Assembly: GCA_017654935.2 (NCBI GenBank)
Contig: CM065704.1
Location: 23,843,220 to 23,907,219, forward strand
Reading direction: 5' to 3'
DNA length: 64,000 nucleotides
Origin: Phymorhynchus buccinoides
Lineage: Eukaryota; Mollusca; Gastropoda; Neogastropoda; Raphitomidae
Part shown: positions 33,189-46,629 of the stretch, piece by piece
Layout: the number at the start of each line of letters is the position of its first letter
Position numbering within the stretch: the stretch's first letter is position 1
Translations under genes and position numbers: made by a program
Notes under the pieces: generated by a model
Database searches by the model: none
Told to the model about the DNA's origin: nothing
What the model saw: the letters and a program-made list of their open reading frames with translations, nothing else

Positions 33189-33550
33189 AAATAAAAAAAC
33201 AAAAAACAAAAAAACAACAACAAACAAACAAAAATACAAACCAGCCCATCGCAAAGTCCGATCACCTATGGTGACGGACAACAAACAAAAAACACACGAA
33301 AAGCATGCACGACTGTCCGTGCTTGCTTGTGTTATATACTTTATCACAATTACGGAATGTGTACCATTAAACAATAGGGGATGATTCATACATGTTCAAT
33401 GAAGTACACAATTGCAAGCTTAAAGGTGCGTTAATGTAGAAAGCCATCAAACACACTCACACAGTCACACTGCTTAGGATCTATGTTATGACATTGAATG
33501 ATGGACCACAGCATTTAATGCTTAAGTGCATATGAACGTGGAAAGGCTAT
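33189..33550 (+). other. Gene B intron, A-rich then plain
   Basis: An AAAAACAAAAAACAAAC-type simple stretch (to about 33240) is followed by non-repetitive intron. Confidence 0.4.
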
Positions 33551-33555
33551 CACCC

Positions 33556-33612
<57 letters not shown>

Positions 33613-33727
33613 ATAACCCATATCGGACTGTACAAGAGAGCGTCAATCTTGTGTTGTCGGTTTTGTTCGTGCATAGCGCAGAATTACTAATTAGGAGTTT
33701 TGTTCTCTACAGCAATAAACTATTTCG

Positions 33728-33823
<96 letters not shown>

Positions 33824-33829
33824 CTCTCT

Positions 33830-33875
<46 letters not shown>

Positions 33876-33895
33876 ACAGCTTTAAGTACAGATTA

Positions 33896-33973
<78 letters not shown>

Positions 33974-33990
33974 TCTCTCTCCTCTCTGCT
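33551..33990. repeat. (CT)n microsatellites up to the LDLa-exon acceptor
   Basis: CT runs lie at about 33551-33609, 33731-33872 and 33897-33990, separated by short unique pieces. The last ends about 30 bases before the acceptor TTCTCTTATAG and may serve as an overlong polypyrimidine tract. In contig 2 the runs are shorter and carry different interruptions (36072-36325 and 36448-36502). Confidence 0.95.
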
Positions 33991-34023
33991 TGCTTGCTTG
34001 GCTCGGACTGGTTTCTCTTATAG

Positions 34024-34646
34024 ACGCATATAAACTGACAGATGTCAGAATCATCCCTCCCCCTTATTGCGGGGCCATGACCCACAAAGACAGACGCAGT
34101 GTGCACGTGCCAGAGGACTCGTGCAGCCCCAAGCTGTTCTATTATCTGTGCGAGATGCCCTCCGGCCCTGGCCATGACCAGCCAGAGAATGGGCAGCACC
34201 TTCCGCAGGAAACCAAAGGACCAAAGCCAATCACCCCAATGGTCAAAACGCAGCACCGTCAGCAACAACTGAAAAGACCGGAGCCAATCACCCTGGTTGA
34301 CATTACTGGCTCCAACCATACCTACCCTGATCACTTCATCCGTTGCCCTGGTAACCACTGGGTGCCAGAGTTCCTGGCTTGTGACACACGGAGTGAATGC
34401 TGGGGTAAAAGTGACGTCAATTTTCACATCCTCGGTGACGCAATGACAGCTCTGACGTCATCGTGGTGCTCGGCCCCAAACACGTCAGACTCTCTGTACT
34501 TTCTGTGCTCCACGGAAGGAGAGCGCCTGCCCTTCACTCTGGTGTGTGATTACCACGCGGATTGTTTTGACGGGAGTGATGAGGACTTCTGTGTTCATCC
34601 GCCGTGCAGTGGAGAAAGGTTGATGGCTTGTGGCGACAGTGGGCAG
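34024..34646 (+). CDS. Receptor gene B exon: CTLD end and LDLa modules
   Basis: This exon enters in phase 1, completing a Tyr codon with the previous exon, and leaves in phase 0 at CAG|GTAATC. It reads AYKLTDVRIIPPPYCGAMTH, then DSCSPKLFYYLCEM, the last two cysteines of a C-type lectin fold. A Pro/Gln-rich linker follows with an imperfect internal repeat (KGPKPITPM and KRPEPITLV). Then come HFIRCPGNHWVPEFLACDT, ECWG and an LDLa (LPFTLVCDYHADCFDGSDED, then FC). The layout matches gene A's exon 9472-10096. The next exons would fall in the assembly gap. Confidence 0.8.
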
Positions 34647-35257
34647 GTAATCAGAGAATTATAAAAAAATAAATTAAAGTATTGTTTTTGTTCCTTTAAG
34701 TTATTATTTTTAAGTTTATCAAAATTGCTTCTGAATTATTGAAAAGTTGCATAAACTATTAGTTTGGTTATAATGTGGATTCCAAAATCGAAGCAAAACA
34801 AACTCAAACCGTTTACGTTTTCCACAAGTGCCCATGACAAAATCCGGTTTCAGAATTCTGCTATTTAATTTTTGTTTACCATAGTTCAATTGCTTATTTT
34901 CAATCAATGCATGTACCAATTAATTTTGTTTAAAAAAAGGTTGAAGCTTGAAAGGAAAATTAAAATGGCGTTCGAGCAGACAGTCTTATAGTTTTCGTAT
35001 GAACAGAATATGGTTTCTCTGTAATGCACTATAAATGATAACCACCAGCCCTGGCACTGTTAACCATTTGTATTTGTATCTGACGGATTCAATGCTGAAT
35101 TGTGACAAAATTATTTCTGTGTTCGATGTTGACAGATTCAAATGGCAGCCTACGGGCAGATTTTGGGGTATGTAAAGACAAGAATTAGGTTGAAAGAACA
35201 TACATTGTTCATGGCGCAGGCCCTACGTTTGGAACAGCTAATGCGTGTTTTAATTGT
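34647..35257 (+). other. Gene B intron to contig end
   Basis: AT-rich. No equivalent of gene A's final exon appears before the gap. Confidence 0.5.
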
Positions 35258-35757
35258 NNNNNNNNNNNNNNNNNNNNNNNNNNNNNNNNNNNNNNNNNNN
35301 NNNNNNNNNNNNNNNNNNNNNNNNNNNNNNNNNNNNNNNNNNNNNNNNNNNNNNNNNNNNNNNNNNNNNNNNNNNNNNNNNNNNNNNNNNNNNNNNNNNN
35401 NNNNNNNNNNNNNNNNNNNNNNNNNNNNNNNNNNNNNNNNNNNNNNNNNNNNNNNNNNNNNNNNNNNNNNNNNNNNNNNNNNNNNNNNNNNNNNNNNNNN
35501 NNNNNNNNNNNNNNNNNNNNNNNNNNNNNNNNNNNNNNNNNNNNNNNNNNNNNNNNNNNNNNNNNNNNNNNNNNNNNNNNNNNNNNNNNNNNNNNNNNNN
35601 NNNNNNNNNNNNNNNNNNNNNNNNNNNNNNNNNNNNNNNNNNNNNNNNNNNNNNNNNNNNNNNNNNNNNNNNNNNNNNNNNNNNNNNNNNNNNNNNNNNN
35701 NNNNNNNNNNNNNNNNNNNNNNNNNNNNNNNNNNNNNNNNNNNNNNNNNNNNNNNNN
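35258..35757. other. Assembly gap, 500 N
   Basis: Exactly 500 N, a fixed-size placeholder rather than a measured gap. Any reading frame across it is meaningless. Confidence 1.
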
Positions 35758-36034
35758 TCAACCAGGGTGATTGGCTCCGGTCTTTTCAGTTGTTGCTGAC
35801 GGTGCTGCGTTTTGACCATTGGGGTGATTGGCTTTGGTCCTTTGGTTTCCTGCGGAAGGTGCTGCCCATTCTCTGGCTGGTCATGGCCAGGGCCGGAGGG
35901 CATCTCGCACAGATAATAGAACAGCTTGGGGCTGCACGAGTCCTCTGGCACGTGCACACTGCGTCTGTCTTTGTGGGTCATGGCCCCGCAATAAGGGGGA
36001 GGGATGATTCTGACATCTGTCAGTTTATATGCGT
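35758..36034 (-). CDS. Gene B CTLD/LDLa exon, contig 2 copy, cut by gap
   Basis: The beginning of the exon equivalent to 34024-34646 is here up to the Pro/Gln-rich linker. The contig ends inside the first internal repeat of that linker. The residues seen (from AYKLTDVRIIPPPYCGAMTH) are the same as in contig 1. Confidence 0.75.
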
Positions 36035-36070
36035 CTATAAGAGAAACCAGTCCGAGCCAAGCAAGCAAGC

Positions 36071-36071
<1 letters not shown>

Positions 36072-36156
<85 letters not shown>

Positions 36157-36242
36157 AGAGATGTAATCTGTACTTAAAGCTGTAATTGAGAGAGAGAGAG
36201 AGGAGAAGAGAGAGAGAGAGAGAGAGAGAAAAGAGAGAGAGA

Positions 36243-36328
<86 letters not shown>

Positions 36329-36444
36329 CGAAATAGTTTATTGCTGTAGAGAACAAAAACTCCTAATTAGTAATTCTGCGCTATGCACGAACAAAACCGA
36401 CAACACAAGATTGACGCTCTCTTGTACAGTCCGATATGGGTTAT

Positions 36445-36501
<57 letters not shown>

Positions 36502-36502
36502 G
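36072..36502. repeat. (GA)n microsatellites, contig 2
   Basis: Reverse-complement counterpart of the CT tracts at 33551-33990, with different interruption positions (GGAG, AAAG, GACG) and a different total length. Confidence 0.95.
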
Positions 36503-36879
36503 GGTGATAGCCTTTCCACGTTCATATGCACTTAAGCATTAAATGCTGTGGTCCATCATTCAATGTCATAACATAGATCCTAAGCAGTGTGACTGTGTGA
36601 GTGTGTTTGATGGCTTTCTACATTAACGCACCTTTAAGCTTGCAATTGTGTACTTCATTGAACATGTATGAATCATCCCCTATTGTTTAATGGTACACAT
36701 TCCGTAATTGTGATAAAGTATATAACACAAGCAAGCACGGACAGTCGTGCATGCTTTTCGTGTGTTTTTTGTTTGTTGTCCGTCACCATAGGTGATCGGA
36801 CTTTGCGATGGGCTGGTTTGTATTTTTGTTTGTTTGTTGTTGTTTTTGTTGTTTTTGTTTTTTTTATTTTTTTCTGTCT
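36503..36879 (-). other. Gene B intron, contig 2
   Basis: Counterpart of 33189-33550, with no additional feature. Confidence 0.5.
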
Positions 36880-37975
36880 GTCCCAAGGATATCTCCCGAA
36901 CCGCTTGACCACCAAATCGCGTCAAATTGTGTGTGCTGGTGTGTCACCATGAGAGGAAGGCATCCGCGCAAAACTTTTGCCGTCGTGACCTTGACCTTGG
37001 CGTACGACCTTGAAAACCGAAAATATTTAAGGGGCCATAACTCCCACACCGTTGGTGTTAGAGTCTTCAAATTTGGCATGTAGGTACTTTGGTTTATGCC
37101 CGTTCTGATGGTGGCATACCGATTAAGGTCAACGTCACGGTCCGAGAGATCCTTAGGCCTTGAAAGTGGTAGGGGTCTACAAATTGGGTTTTAAGCCATA
37201 TTTTCCACATTTGTACTTGACAGAAGCGCTTCAGATTGTGTGTGGTACTGTATACCCTAGAGAAGAAAACATCCGAGCATAAATTATCACCATGCTGATC
37301 TTGACCTTGAAGTGTGACCTTGAAAACTGAAATTTCCTTCTTTGCGCTATATGTTTCTTCTTTCTCTCTGTCCCAAGGATATCTTCTGAACCGGTTGGCA
37401 CAATCGCTTCAAATTTTGTGTGAGGTGTGCCACTTTAATAGGAAGAGACATGAATTATCAAGGTCAAGGTCAAGGTCATGACCTTGGCGTACGACCTTGA
37501 AAACCGAAAATCTTTAAGGGGCCATAACTTCCACACCGTTGGTCTTAGAGTCTTCAAATTTGGCATGGAGGTACTTTGGCTTATGCCCTTTCTGATGATG
37601 GCATACTGATCAAGGTCAAGGTCACGGTCCGGGAGATCGGTAGGCCTTGAAAGTGGTAGGGGTCTACAAACTGGGTTTTAAGCCATATTTTCCACATTTG
37701 TACTTGACAGAAGCGCTTCAGATTGTGTGTGGTACTGTATACCCTAGAGTAGAAAACATCCGAGCAGAAATTATCGCCATGCTGACCTTGACCATGAAGT
37801 TTGACCTTCAAAACCGAAATTTCCTTCTTTGCGCGATATATTTCTTCTTCAAGCTGTATCTCGTGAACTAGAAGACAGAATCCCTTCCACTTTTGTGTCA
37901 GGATGTGACACTACGGGTGTCGTAAGTGCGTGGCATTGCTGGTGACGAAATTGTCTGCGGCTCGGCGACGCCCTT
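36880..37975 (-). repeat. TCAAGGTCA repeat, contig 2 copy
   Basis: Same two-unit structure as 32085-33188. The palindrome AGGTCATGACCT is conserved at 37473-37484, next to three overlapping TCAAGGTCA words. Confidence 0.7.
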
Positions 37976-38224
37976 GTTATTCCTTGGTTGTGTTTTGCCT
38001 TACTGTATTTTCATTCTCTTATTTTTTTTGTACTGAAATGTCTAGTTTTATTTTCGCCACGCGCTGTTACTATGCGTATATAAACAAATGGAAACATGAA
38101 ATAAGAACATCAAAATGAGAGAATAACAATTTCCAGGTTCTCAGAGCTTTGCTGGGAATCCGTATAGGTAGATCCATTTTTTGTTCGTTGCTACTCCTTG
38201 ACATGTTTAATTTTAAATCCTTAC

Positions 38225-38329
38225 AGATCCCTGGGGAGAAGTCTTTAAATTCACGATGCTTGGAAAACGTCAATTCTTTGGTGGTGGTATAATTGCCTGG
38301 TCTTCCCCATTGAAAACATACCTATATAT
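38225..38329 (-). pseudogene. Gene B lectin mid-exon, contig 2 copy, frame disturbed
   Basis: It aligns with 31773-31858 but carries four single-base insertions, mostly in short homopolymers (a T, a G, a T and one near the CCACC block). It also has about 15 extra bases before a GTAAGG donor. The contig 1 frame is not maintained. Either this allele is broken or this part of contig 2 is unpolished. Confidence 0.6.
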
Positions 38330-38796
38330 CTGAAAAGTATAACCAAAGACCGTAACCATTTCACCGGCAAAGTCACATTGTAGCATGGCCACCCGGGGGG
38401 GGGGGGGGGGGGGGGGGGGCGACCGTGCATTTAACAACCCCTAATGTCACTAAAAAGGCATCAAATGGGAGTTCTATTTATCCAAAGATTCCGATTTGTC
38501 TTATTATTGGGATGTAAGGATAGACCTATTATTTTACATATAAGTAGGTTCACAAGAATCGCCCACTATATCTAGGCGATATGATTTTCGTTCTCTATAA
38601 CCCTTGGTTAAACTTAATGGACATTTTGGGCTAAAGTATGGCTGGCGGTGAAAGGGCTACGAGTATCCCAAAACACTCTGTCTCTGTCTGTGTGTGCTTG
38701 CAAGCATGCATGCGCGAGTATGGTAAGGTGGGGGAAAACGCCCCCCTCCCACCCCCCACCCCCTAAGCAAGAAATCCTTTATTGCTCTTCTCTTTA
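38330..38796 (-). other. Gene B intron with poly-G tract, contig 2
   Basis: Counterpart of 31346-31772. It contains a 24-base G run at about 38395-38419 not seen in contig 1, where TGGTGCTACAATG stands at the matching place. Confidence 0.6.
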
Positions 38797-41700
38797 AACC
38801 TACAGACATGTTGTATTCAATGTAAACGATAGAGGCCCAGGCACTCTACAACACATCCTAGCCTACAGACATGTTGTATTCAATGTAAACGACAGAGGCC
38901 CAGGCACTTTACATGTTGTATTCAATGTAAACGATAGAGCCCAGCCACACTACAGCATATCCTAAACTACAGACATGTTGTATTAATGTAAACTGAGAGG
39001 CAGGCACTCTACAACACATTCTAACCTACAGACATTGTGTATTCAATGTAAGCGATAGAGGCCCAGGCACTCTACAACAAATCCTAGCCTACAGACATGT
39101 TGTATTAAATGTAATCGACAGAGGCCCAGCCACACTACAACACATCCTAGCCTACAGACATGTTGTATTCAATGTAAGCGACAGAGGCCCAGGCACTCTA
39201 CAACACATCATAACCTACAGACATGTTGTATTCAATGAAAACGATAGAGGGCCCAGGGCACTCTACAACATATCATAACCTAAGGACATGTAGTATGCAA
39301 TGTAAACGACAGAGGCCAGGCACTCTACAACATATTCTAACCTACAGACATGTTGTATTCAATGTAAACGACAGAAGCCCAGGCACTCTACAACAAATCC
39401 TAACCCACAGTCATGTTGTATTCAATGTAAACGATAGAGGCCCAGGCACTCTACAACATATCCTAACCTACAGACATGTTGTATTCAATGTAAGCGATAG
39501 AGGTCCAGGCACTCTACAACATATCCTAACCTACAGACATTTTGTATTAAATGCACACGATAGAGGCCCAACGACACTACAACATATCCTAACCTACAGA
39601 CATGTTGTATTCAACGTAAGCGATAGAGGCCCAGGCACTCTACAACATATCCTAACCTACATACATGTTGTATTCAATGTAAACGATAGAGGCCCAGGCA
39701 CTCTACAACATATCCTAACCTACAGACATGTTGTATTCAATGTAAAACGATAGAGGGCCCAGGCACTCTACAACAAATCATAACCTACAGACATGTTGCA
39801 TTAACTGTAAACGACAGAGGCCCAGCCACACAACAACACATCCTAACCTACAGACATGTTGTATTGAATGTAAACGACAGAGGCCCAGACACACTACAAC
39901 ACATCCTAACCTACAGTCATGTTGTATTCAATGTAAACGACAGAGGACCAGGCACTCTACAACACATCCTAACCCACAGTCATGTTGTATTCAATGTACA
40001 CGATAGAGGCCCAGGCACTCTACAACACATCCTAACCTACAGAAATGTTGTATTCAATGTAACCGACAGAGGCCCAGGCACTCTACAACACATCCTAACC
40101 CACAGTCATGTTGTATTAAATGTAAGCGATAGATGCCCAGCCACACTACAACACATCCTAACCTACAAACATGTTGTATTCGATGTAAGCGATAGAGGCC
40201 CCAGCCACACTACAACAAATCCTAACCTACATACATTTTGTATTCAATGTAAACGATAGAGGCCCAGACACACTACAACACATCCTAACCTACAAACATG
40301 TTGTATTAAATGTAAGCGATAGAGGCCCAGCCACACTACAACAAATCCTAACCTACAGACATGTTGTATTAAATGTAAACGACAGAGGCCCAGCCACACA
40401 ACAACACATCCTAACCTACAGACATGTTGTATTCAATCTACACGATAGAGGCCCAGGCACTCTACAACATATCCTAACCTACAGACATGTTGTATTCAAT
40501 GTAAACTATAGAGGCCCAGCCACACTACAACACATACTAACCTACAGACATTTTGTATTGAATGTAAACGATAGAGGCCCAGCCACACTACAACACATCC
40601 TAACCTACAGACATGTTGTATTCAACGTAAACGATAGAGGTCCAGGCATTCTACAACACATTCTTACCTACAGACATGTTGTATTCAATGTAAACGATAG
40701 AGGCCCAGGCACTCTACAACACATCCTAACCTACAGACATGTTGTATTCAATGTAAACGATAGAGGCCCAGGCACTCTACAACATATCCTAACCTACAGA
40801 CATGTTGTATTCAATGTAAACGATAGAGGCCCAGGCACTCTACAACATAATCCTAACCTACAGACATGTTGTATTCAATGTAAACGACAGAGGCCCAGGC
40901 ACTCTACAACATATCCTAACCTACAGACATGTTGTATTCAATGTAAACGATAGAGGCCCAGGCACTCTACAACATATCCTAACCTACAAACATGTTGTAT
41001 TCAATGTAAACGATAGAGGCCCAGCCACACTACAACACATCCTAACCTACAGACATGTTGTATTCAATGTAAACGATAGAGGCCAGGCACTCTACAACAT
41101 ATTCTAACCTACAGACATGTTGTATTCAATGTAAACGATAGAGGTCCAGGCACTCTACAACATATCCTAACCTACAGACATGTTGTATTCAATGTAAACG
41201 ACAGAGGCCCAGGCACTCTACAACACATCCTAACCTACAGACATTTTGTATTCAATGTAAACGATAGAGGCCCAGGCACTCTACAACATATCCTAACCTA
41301 CAGACATGTTGTATTCAATGTAAACGACAGAGGCCCAGGCACTCTACAACAAATCCTAACCTACAGACATGTTGTATTAAATGCAAACGACAGAGGCCCA
41401 ACGACACTACAACATATCCTAACCTACAGACATTTTGTATTAAATGCGAAACGATAGAGGCCCAGCCACACTACAACATATCCTAACCTACAGACATGTT
41501 GTATTCAATGTAAACGATAGAGGCCCAGGCACTCTACAACACATCCTAACCTACAGACATGTTGTATTAAATGTAAGCGATAGAGGCCCAGCCACACTAC
41601 AACAAATCCTAACCTACAGACATGTTGTATTCAATGTAAACGATAGAGGCCCAGGCACTCTACAACATATCCTAACCTACAGACATTTTGTATTCAATGT

Positions 41701-43740
41701 AAACGATAGAGGTCCAGGCACTCTACAACATATCCTAACCTACAGACATGTTGTATTCAATGTAAACGATAGAGGCCCAGGCACTCTACAACATATCCTA
41801 ACCTACAGACATGTTGTATTCAATGTAAACGATAGAGGCCCAGGCACTCTACAACACATCCTAACCTACAAACATATTGTATTAAATGTAAACGACAGAG
41901 GCCCAGCCACACTACAACACATCCTAACCTACAGACATGTTGTATTAAATGCAAACGAAGAAGCCCAGGCACACTACAACATATCCTAACCTACAGACAT
42001 GTTGTATTAAATGCGAAAGGATAGAGGCCCAGCCACACTACAACACATCCTAACCTACAGACATTTTGTATTCAATGTAAACGATAGAGGCCCAGGCACT
42101 CTACAACATATCCTAACCTACAGACATTTTGTATTAAATGTAAACGATAGAGGCCCAGCCACACTACAACGCATCCTAACCTACAGTCATTTTGCAATGT
42201 GATAGAGGCCCAACTCTACAACAAATCCTAACCTACAGACATGTTGTATTAAATGCAAACGACAGGCCCAACGACACTACAACACAACCTAACCTACAGA
42301 CATTTTGTATTAAATGTAAACGATAGAGGCCCAGCCACACTACAACACACATCCTAACCTACCGACATTTTGCTATTCAATGTAACGATAGAGGCCCAGG
42401 CACTCTTCAACATATCCTAACCTGACATTTTGTATTCAATGTAAACGATAGAGGCCCAGGCACTCTACAACACATCCTAACCTACAGACATGTTGTATTC
42501 AATGTAAACGATAGAGGCCCAGGCACTCTACAACATATCCTAACCTACAGACATGTTGTTGTATTACAACATATCCTAACCTACAGACATGTTGTATTCA
42601 ATCTAAACGATAGAGGCCCCAGGCACTCTACAACAAATCCTAACCTACAGACATGTTGTATTCAAGGCCCAGTAAACGATAGAGGCAAACCAGGCACTCT
42701 ACAACATATCCTAACCTACAGACATTTTGTATTCAATGTAAACGATAGAGGCCCAGCCACACTACAACATATCCTAACCTACAGACATGTTGTATTCAAT
42801 GTAAACGATAGAGGCCCAGGCACTCTACAACATATCCTAACCTACAGACATGTTGTATTCGATGTAAACGATAGAGGCCCAGGCACTCTACAACATATCC
42901 TAACCTACAGACATGTTGTATTCAATGTAAACGATAGAGGCCAGGCACTCTACAACATATCCTAACCTACAGACATGTTGTATTCAATGTAAACGATAGA
43001 GGCCCAGGCACTCTACAACATATCCTAACCTACAGACATGTTGTATTAAATGCAAACGACAGAGGCCCAACGACACTACAACATATCCTAACCTACAGAC
43101 ATGTTGTATTCAATGTAAACGATAGAGGCCCCAGGCACTCTACAACATATCCTAACCTACAGACATTTTGTATTCAATGTAAACGATAGAGGCCCAGGCA
43201 CTCTACAACATATCCTAACCTACATACATTTTGTATTCAATGTAAACGATAGAGGCCAGGCACTCTACAACATATTCTAACCTACAGACATGTTGTATTC
43301 AATGTAAACGATAGAGGCCCAGGCACTCTACAACAAATCCTAACCTACAGACATGTTGTATTCGATGTAAAATAGAGGCCCAGGCACTCTACAACATATC
43401 CTAACCTACATACATTTTGTACAATGTATACAGCCATACTACAACATATCCTAACCTACAGACATGTTGTATTCAACGTAAACGACAGAGGTCCAGGCAC
43501 TCTACAACATATCCTAACCTACAGACATGTTGTATTCAATGCGTATAGGCCCAACTACAAGATAGATTTTGTATTGAAACCCAGGTTGTATTCAACACTA
43601 CAACATATCCTAACCTACAGACATGTTGTATTCGATGTAAACGATAGAGGCCCAGGCACTCTACAACATATCCTAACCTATAGACATTTTGTATTCAATG
43701 TAAACGATAGAGGCCCAGGCACTCTACAACATATCTTAAC
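38797..43740. repeat. 63-bp minisatellite, contig 2, about 78 copies
   Basis: Same unit as 27178-31345, read as CCTAACCTACAGACATGTTG and onward. It is longer and markedly more heterogeneous: GGCACTCT and CCACACT sub-types are intermixed, TTTTG/TGTTG and AACG/AGCG variants are common, and several units are scrambled (for example near 42550, 42660 and 43540). Long open frames repeating HILTYRHVVFNVNDRGPGTL are artefacts of the 63-base period. Confidence 0.97.
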
Positions 43741-44002
43741 CATTTATAATTTGAAAGAATCTCTCGTACGCAAGAGCCAATACATGCAGAACAAGTTAGC
43801 CTTTTTACCCCACCTTCCCATATATGTATGTGTGTATAAGTTTTATAATTCCATCATTTTTAGCCTATCGTTATATCACTTGCTTTGCTGCCTTTGTGTT
43901 CAATTTTGTATGTTGTATCAAGGACAGATTGGAAGAATAGGCTCTGCCTAAAATCTTTTTCCTTGTAAAATAAAGTTTCAGTTTCAGTTACAGTTTCTGT
44001 CT
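43741..44002 (+). mobile_element. Retroposon 3' end, contig 2 copy
   Basis: Counterpart of 26924-27177, ending AAAATAAAGTTTCAGTTTCAG. It joins the 72-bp minisatellite almost directly. Confidence 0.45.
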
Positions 44003-44011
44003 CGGTCTATG

Positions 44012-45890
44012 GTGCACGTGGCTTTAGGTCCCTACCACGTGCTGCTTATCTGGGGACCAGTATACAGATACAGATATTGGATGGTGCATGTGGCTTTAGG
44101 TCCCTACCACGCGCTGCGTATCTGGGGACCAGTATACAGATAGATATTGGATGGTGCAGGTGGCTTTAGGTCCCTACCACGCGCTGCGTATCTGTGGACC
44201 AGCATACAGATAGATATTGGATGGTGCAGGTGGCTTTAGGTCCCTACCACGCGCTGCGTATCTGGGGACCAGTATACAAATATTGGATGGTGCAGGTGGC
44301 TTTAGGTCCCTACCACGTGCTGCGTATCTGGGGACCAGTATACAGATAGATATTGGATGGTGCAGGTGGCTTTAGGACCCTCACCACGCGCTGTATATCT
44401 GGGGACCAGTATACAGATACATTATATTGGTTGGTGCAGGTGGCTTTAGGTCCCTACCACGCGCTGCGTATCTGGGGACCAGTATATAGATACATATATT
44501 GGATGATGCAGGTGGCTTTAGGTCCCTACCACGCGCTGCGTATCTGGGGACCAGCATACAGATACAGATATTGGATGGTGCAGGTGGCTTTAGGTCCCTA
44601 CCACGCGCTTCGTATCTGGGGACCAGTATACAGAGACATTATAGTGTTGGATGGTGCAGGTGGCTTTAGGTCCCTACCACGCGCTGCGTATCTGGGGACC
44701 AGTATACAGATACAGATATTGGATGGTGCAGGTGGCTTTAGGTCCCTACCACCTGCTGCATATCTGGGGACCAATATACAGATACATTATATTGGTTAAT
44801 GCAGGTGGCTTTAGGTCCCTACCACATGCTGCGTGTCTGGGGACCAGTATACAGATACAGATATTGGATGGTGCATGTGGCTTTAGGTCCCTACCACGCG
44901 CTGCGTATCTGGGGACCAGTATACAGATAGATATTGGATGGTGCAGGTGGCTTTAGGTCCCTACCACCTGCTGCATGTCTGGGAACCAGTATACAGATAC
45001 AGATATTGGTTGTCGCACGTGGCTTTAGGTCCCTACCACGTGCTGCTTATCTGGGGACCAGCATACAGATACAGATATTGGTTGGTGCACGTGGCTTTAG
45101 GTCCCTACCACGTGCTGCGTATCTGGGGACCAGTATACAGATACATTATATTGGTTGGTGCAGGTGGCTTTAGGTCCCTACCACCTGCTGCATATCTGGG
45201 AACCAGCATACAGATACAGATATTGGTTGTCGCACGTGGCTTTAGGTCCCTACCACGTGCTGCTTATCTGGGGACCAGTATACAGATACATTATATTGGT
45301 TGGTGCAGGTGGCTTTAGGTCCCTACCACGCGCTGCGTATCTGGGACCAGTTTACAGATACAGATATTGGATAATGCAGGTGGCTTTAGGTCCCTACCAC
45401 ATGCTGCGTGTCTGGGGACCAGTATACAGATACAGATATTGGATGGTGCAGGTGGCTTTAGGTCCCTACCACCTGCTGCGTATCTGGGGACCAGTATACA
45501 GATGCAGATATTGGATGGTGCAGGTGGCTTTAGGTCCCTACCACGCGCTGCGTATCTGGGGACCAGAATACAAATATTGGATGGTGCAGGTGGCTTTAGG
45601 TCCCTACCACCTGCTGCATATCTGGGGACCAGTATACAGATACATTATATTGGTTGGTGCAGGTGGCTTTAGGTCCCTACCACGTGCTGCGTATCTGGGG
45701 ACCAGTATACAGATACATTATATTGGTTGGTGCAGGTGGCTTTAGGTCCCTACCACCTGCTGCATATCTGGGAACCAGTATACAGATACAGATATTGGTT
45801 GTCGCAGGTGGCTTTAGGTCCCTACCACGCGCTGCGTATCTGGGGACCAGTATACAGATACATTATATTGGTTGGTGCAGGTGGCTTTCC
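44012..45890. repeat. 72-bp minisatellite, contig 2, about 26 copies
   Basis: Same unit as 24905-26215, but with eight or so more copies and more variants in the GCAGGTGGC position (CACGTGGC, CATGTGGC) and in GCGCTGCG (GTGCTGCT, ATGCTGCG, CTGCTGCA). Confidence 0.95.
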
Positions 45891-46629
45891 GGTGGTTGTT
45901 GTTGTTTTAAAGCGTGTTTTCCAGGCCTGTGATCGTTCTTGTCAAAGCTGACTCCCCTCTTTTTCACGGTGTGTTGAAATTGACTCGCTCTCGTTATCTG
46001 TGTACGTTTTACTGTTGGTGTTTACAAGTTAAAATAACAGCAATTGTCGTTAGTGTTTCAGTTTCTTGCTTCTGTTTGTGTTTATCTTTAAACGTTACAT
46101 TTTCTCACCACATCTTATGAAGTACATTTATGTTAAAAATGTATATTTTGTTGAACTATATTCTTTGCACAATAATGCGTGTTACAGTGTGTGTGCTGCG
46201 ACCACTGTTGTGAAAAATGGATGCGTTTTCATTTCGCCTGCAGATCTGAGCCTGTTCTTTTTCCTGCTTTACTGTTGATACCTATTTTTTTGTACCAAAT
46301 TTTCGGCTGTGATATGGGATAATTGCCCCACTCCAAAATCCTAATAACTGATAATACATTTAAGAACATCATTACATAAACTAAGACGTAGAATTTTAAG
46401 TAACATGCAAAATGAAAATACGACCATTTACTATAATAATGCCCCTGCACATCTCATTTAGGCCTAATTATAACATAATACATCACGTAGAAAGAAATGG
46501 GATAAAATGGAGAGAAAAAAAAACTTACATAAAAAATATATTTCGATGCAACCAAATAAGAGTTTAAAAGGTAAAGATGACTGGAAAAGAAAAACAAAGC
46601 AAAACAAACACACACGATACCACAGCGGC
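45891..46629 (-). other. Gene B intron, contig 2
   Basis: Counterpart of 24206-24904, with small indels and no feature. Confidence 0.4.

Noticed and set aside
35140..35257. Further gene B exon at the end of contig 1
   Set aside because: An AG/GT-bordered stretch exists, but it does not resemble the LDLa or LRR part expected next.
35142..36185. Reading frames crossing the N runs
   Set aside because: Sequence is unknown across the gap, so the joined frame has no meaning. The same applies to 58391-60223.
38797..43740. Long repetitive protein (HILTYRHVVFNVNDRGPGTL repeats)
   Set aside because: The frame is open only because the DNA period is 63. Units vary at all codon positions, indels shift the frame, and the array lies in an intron.
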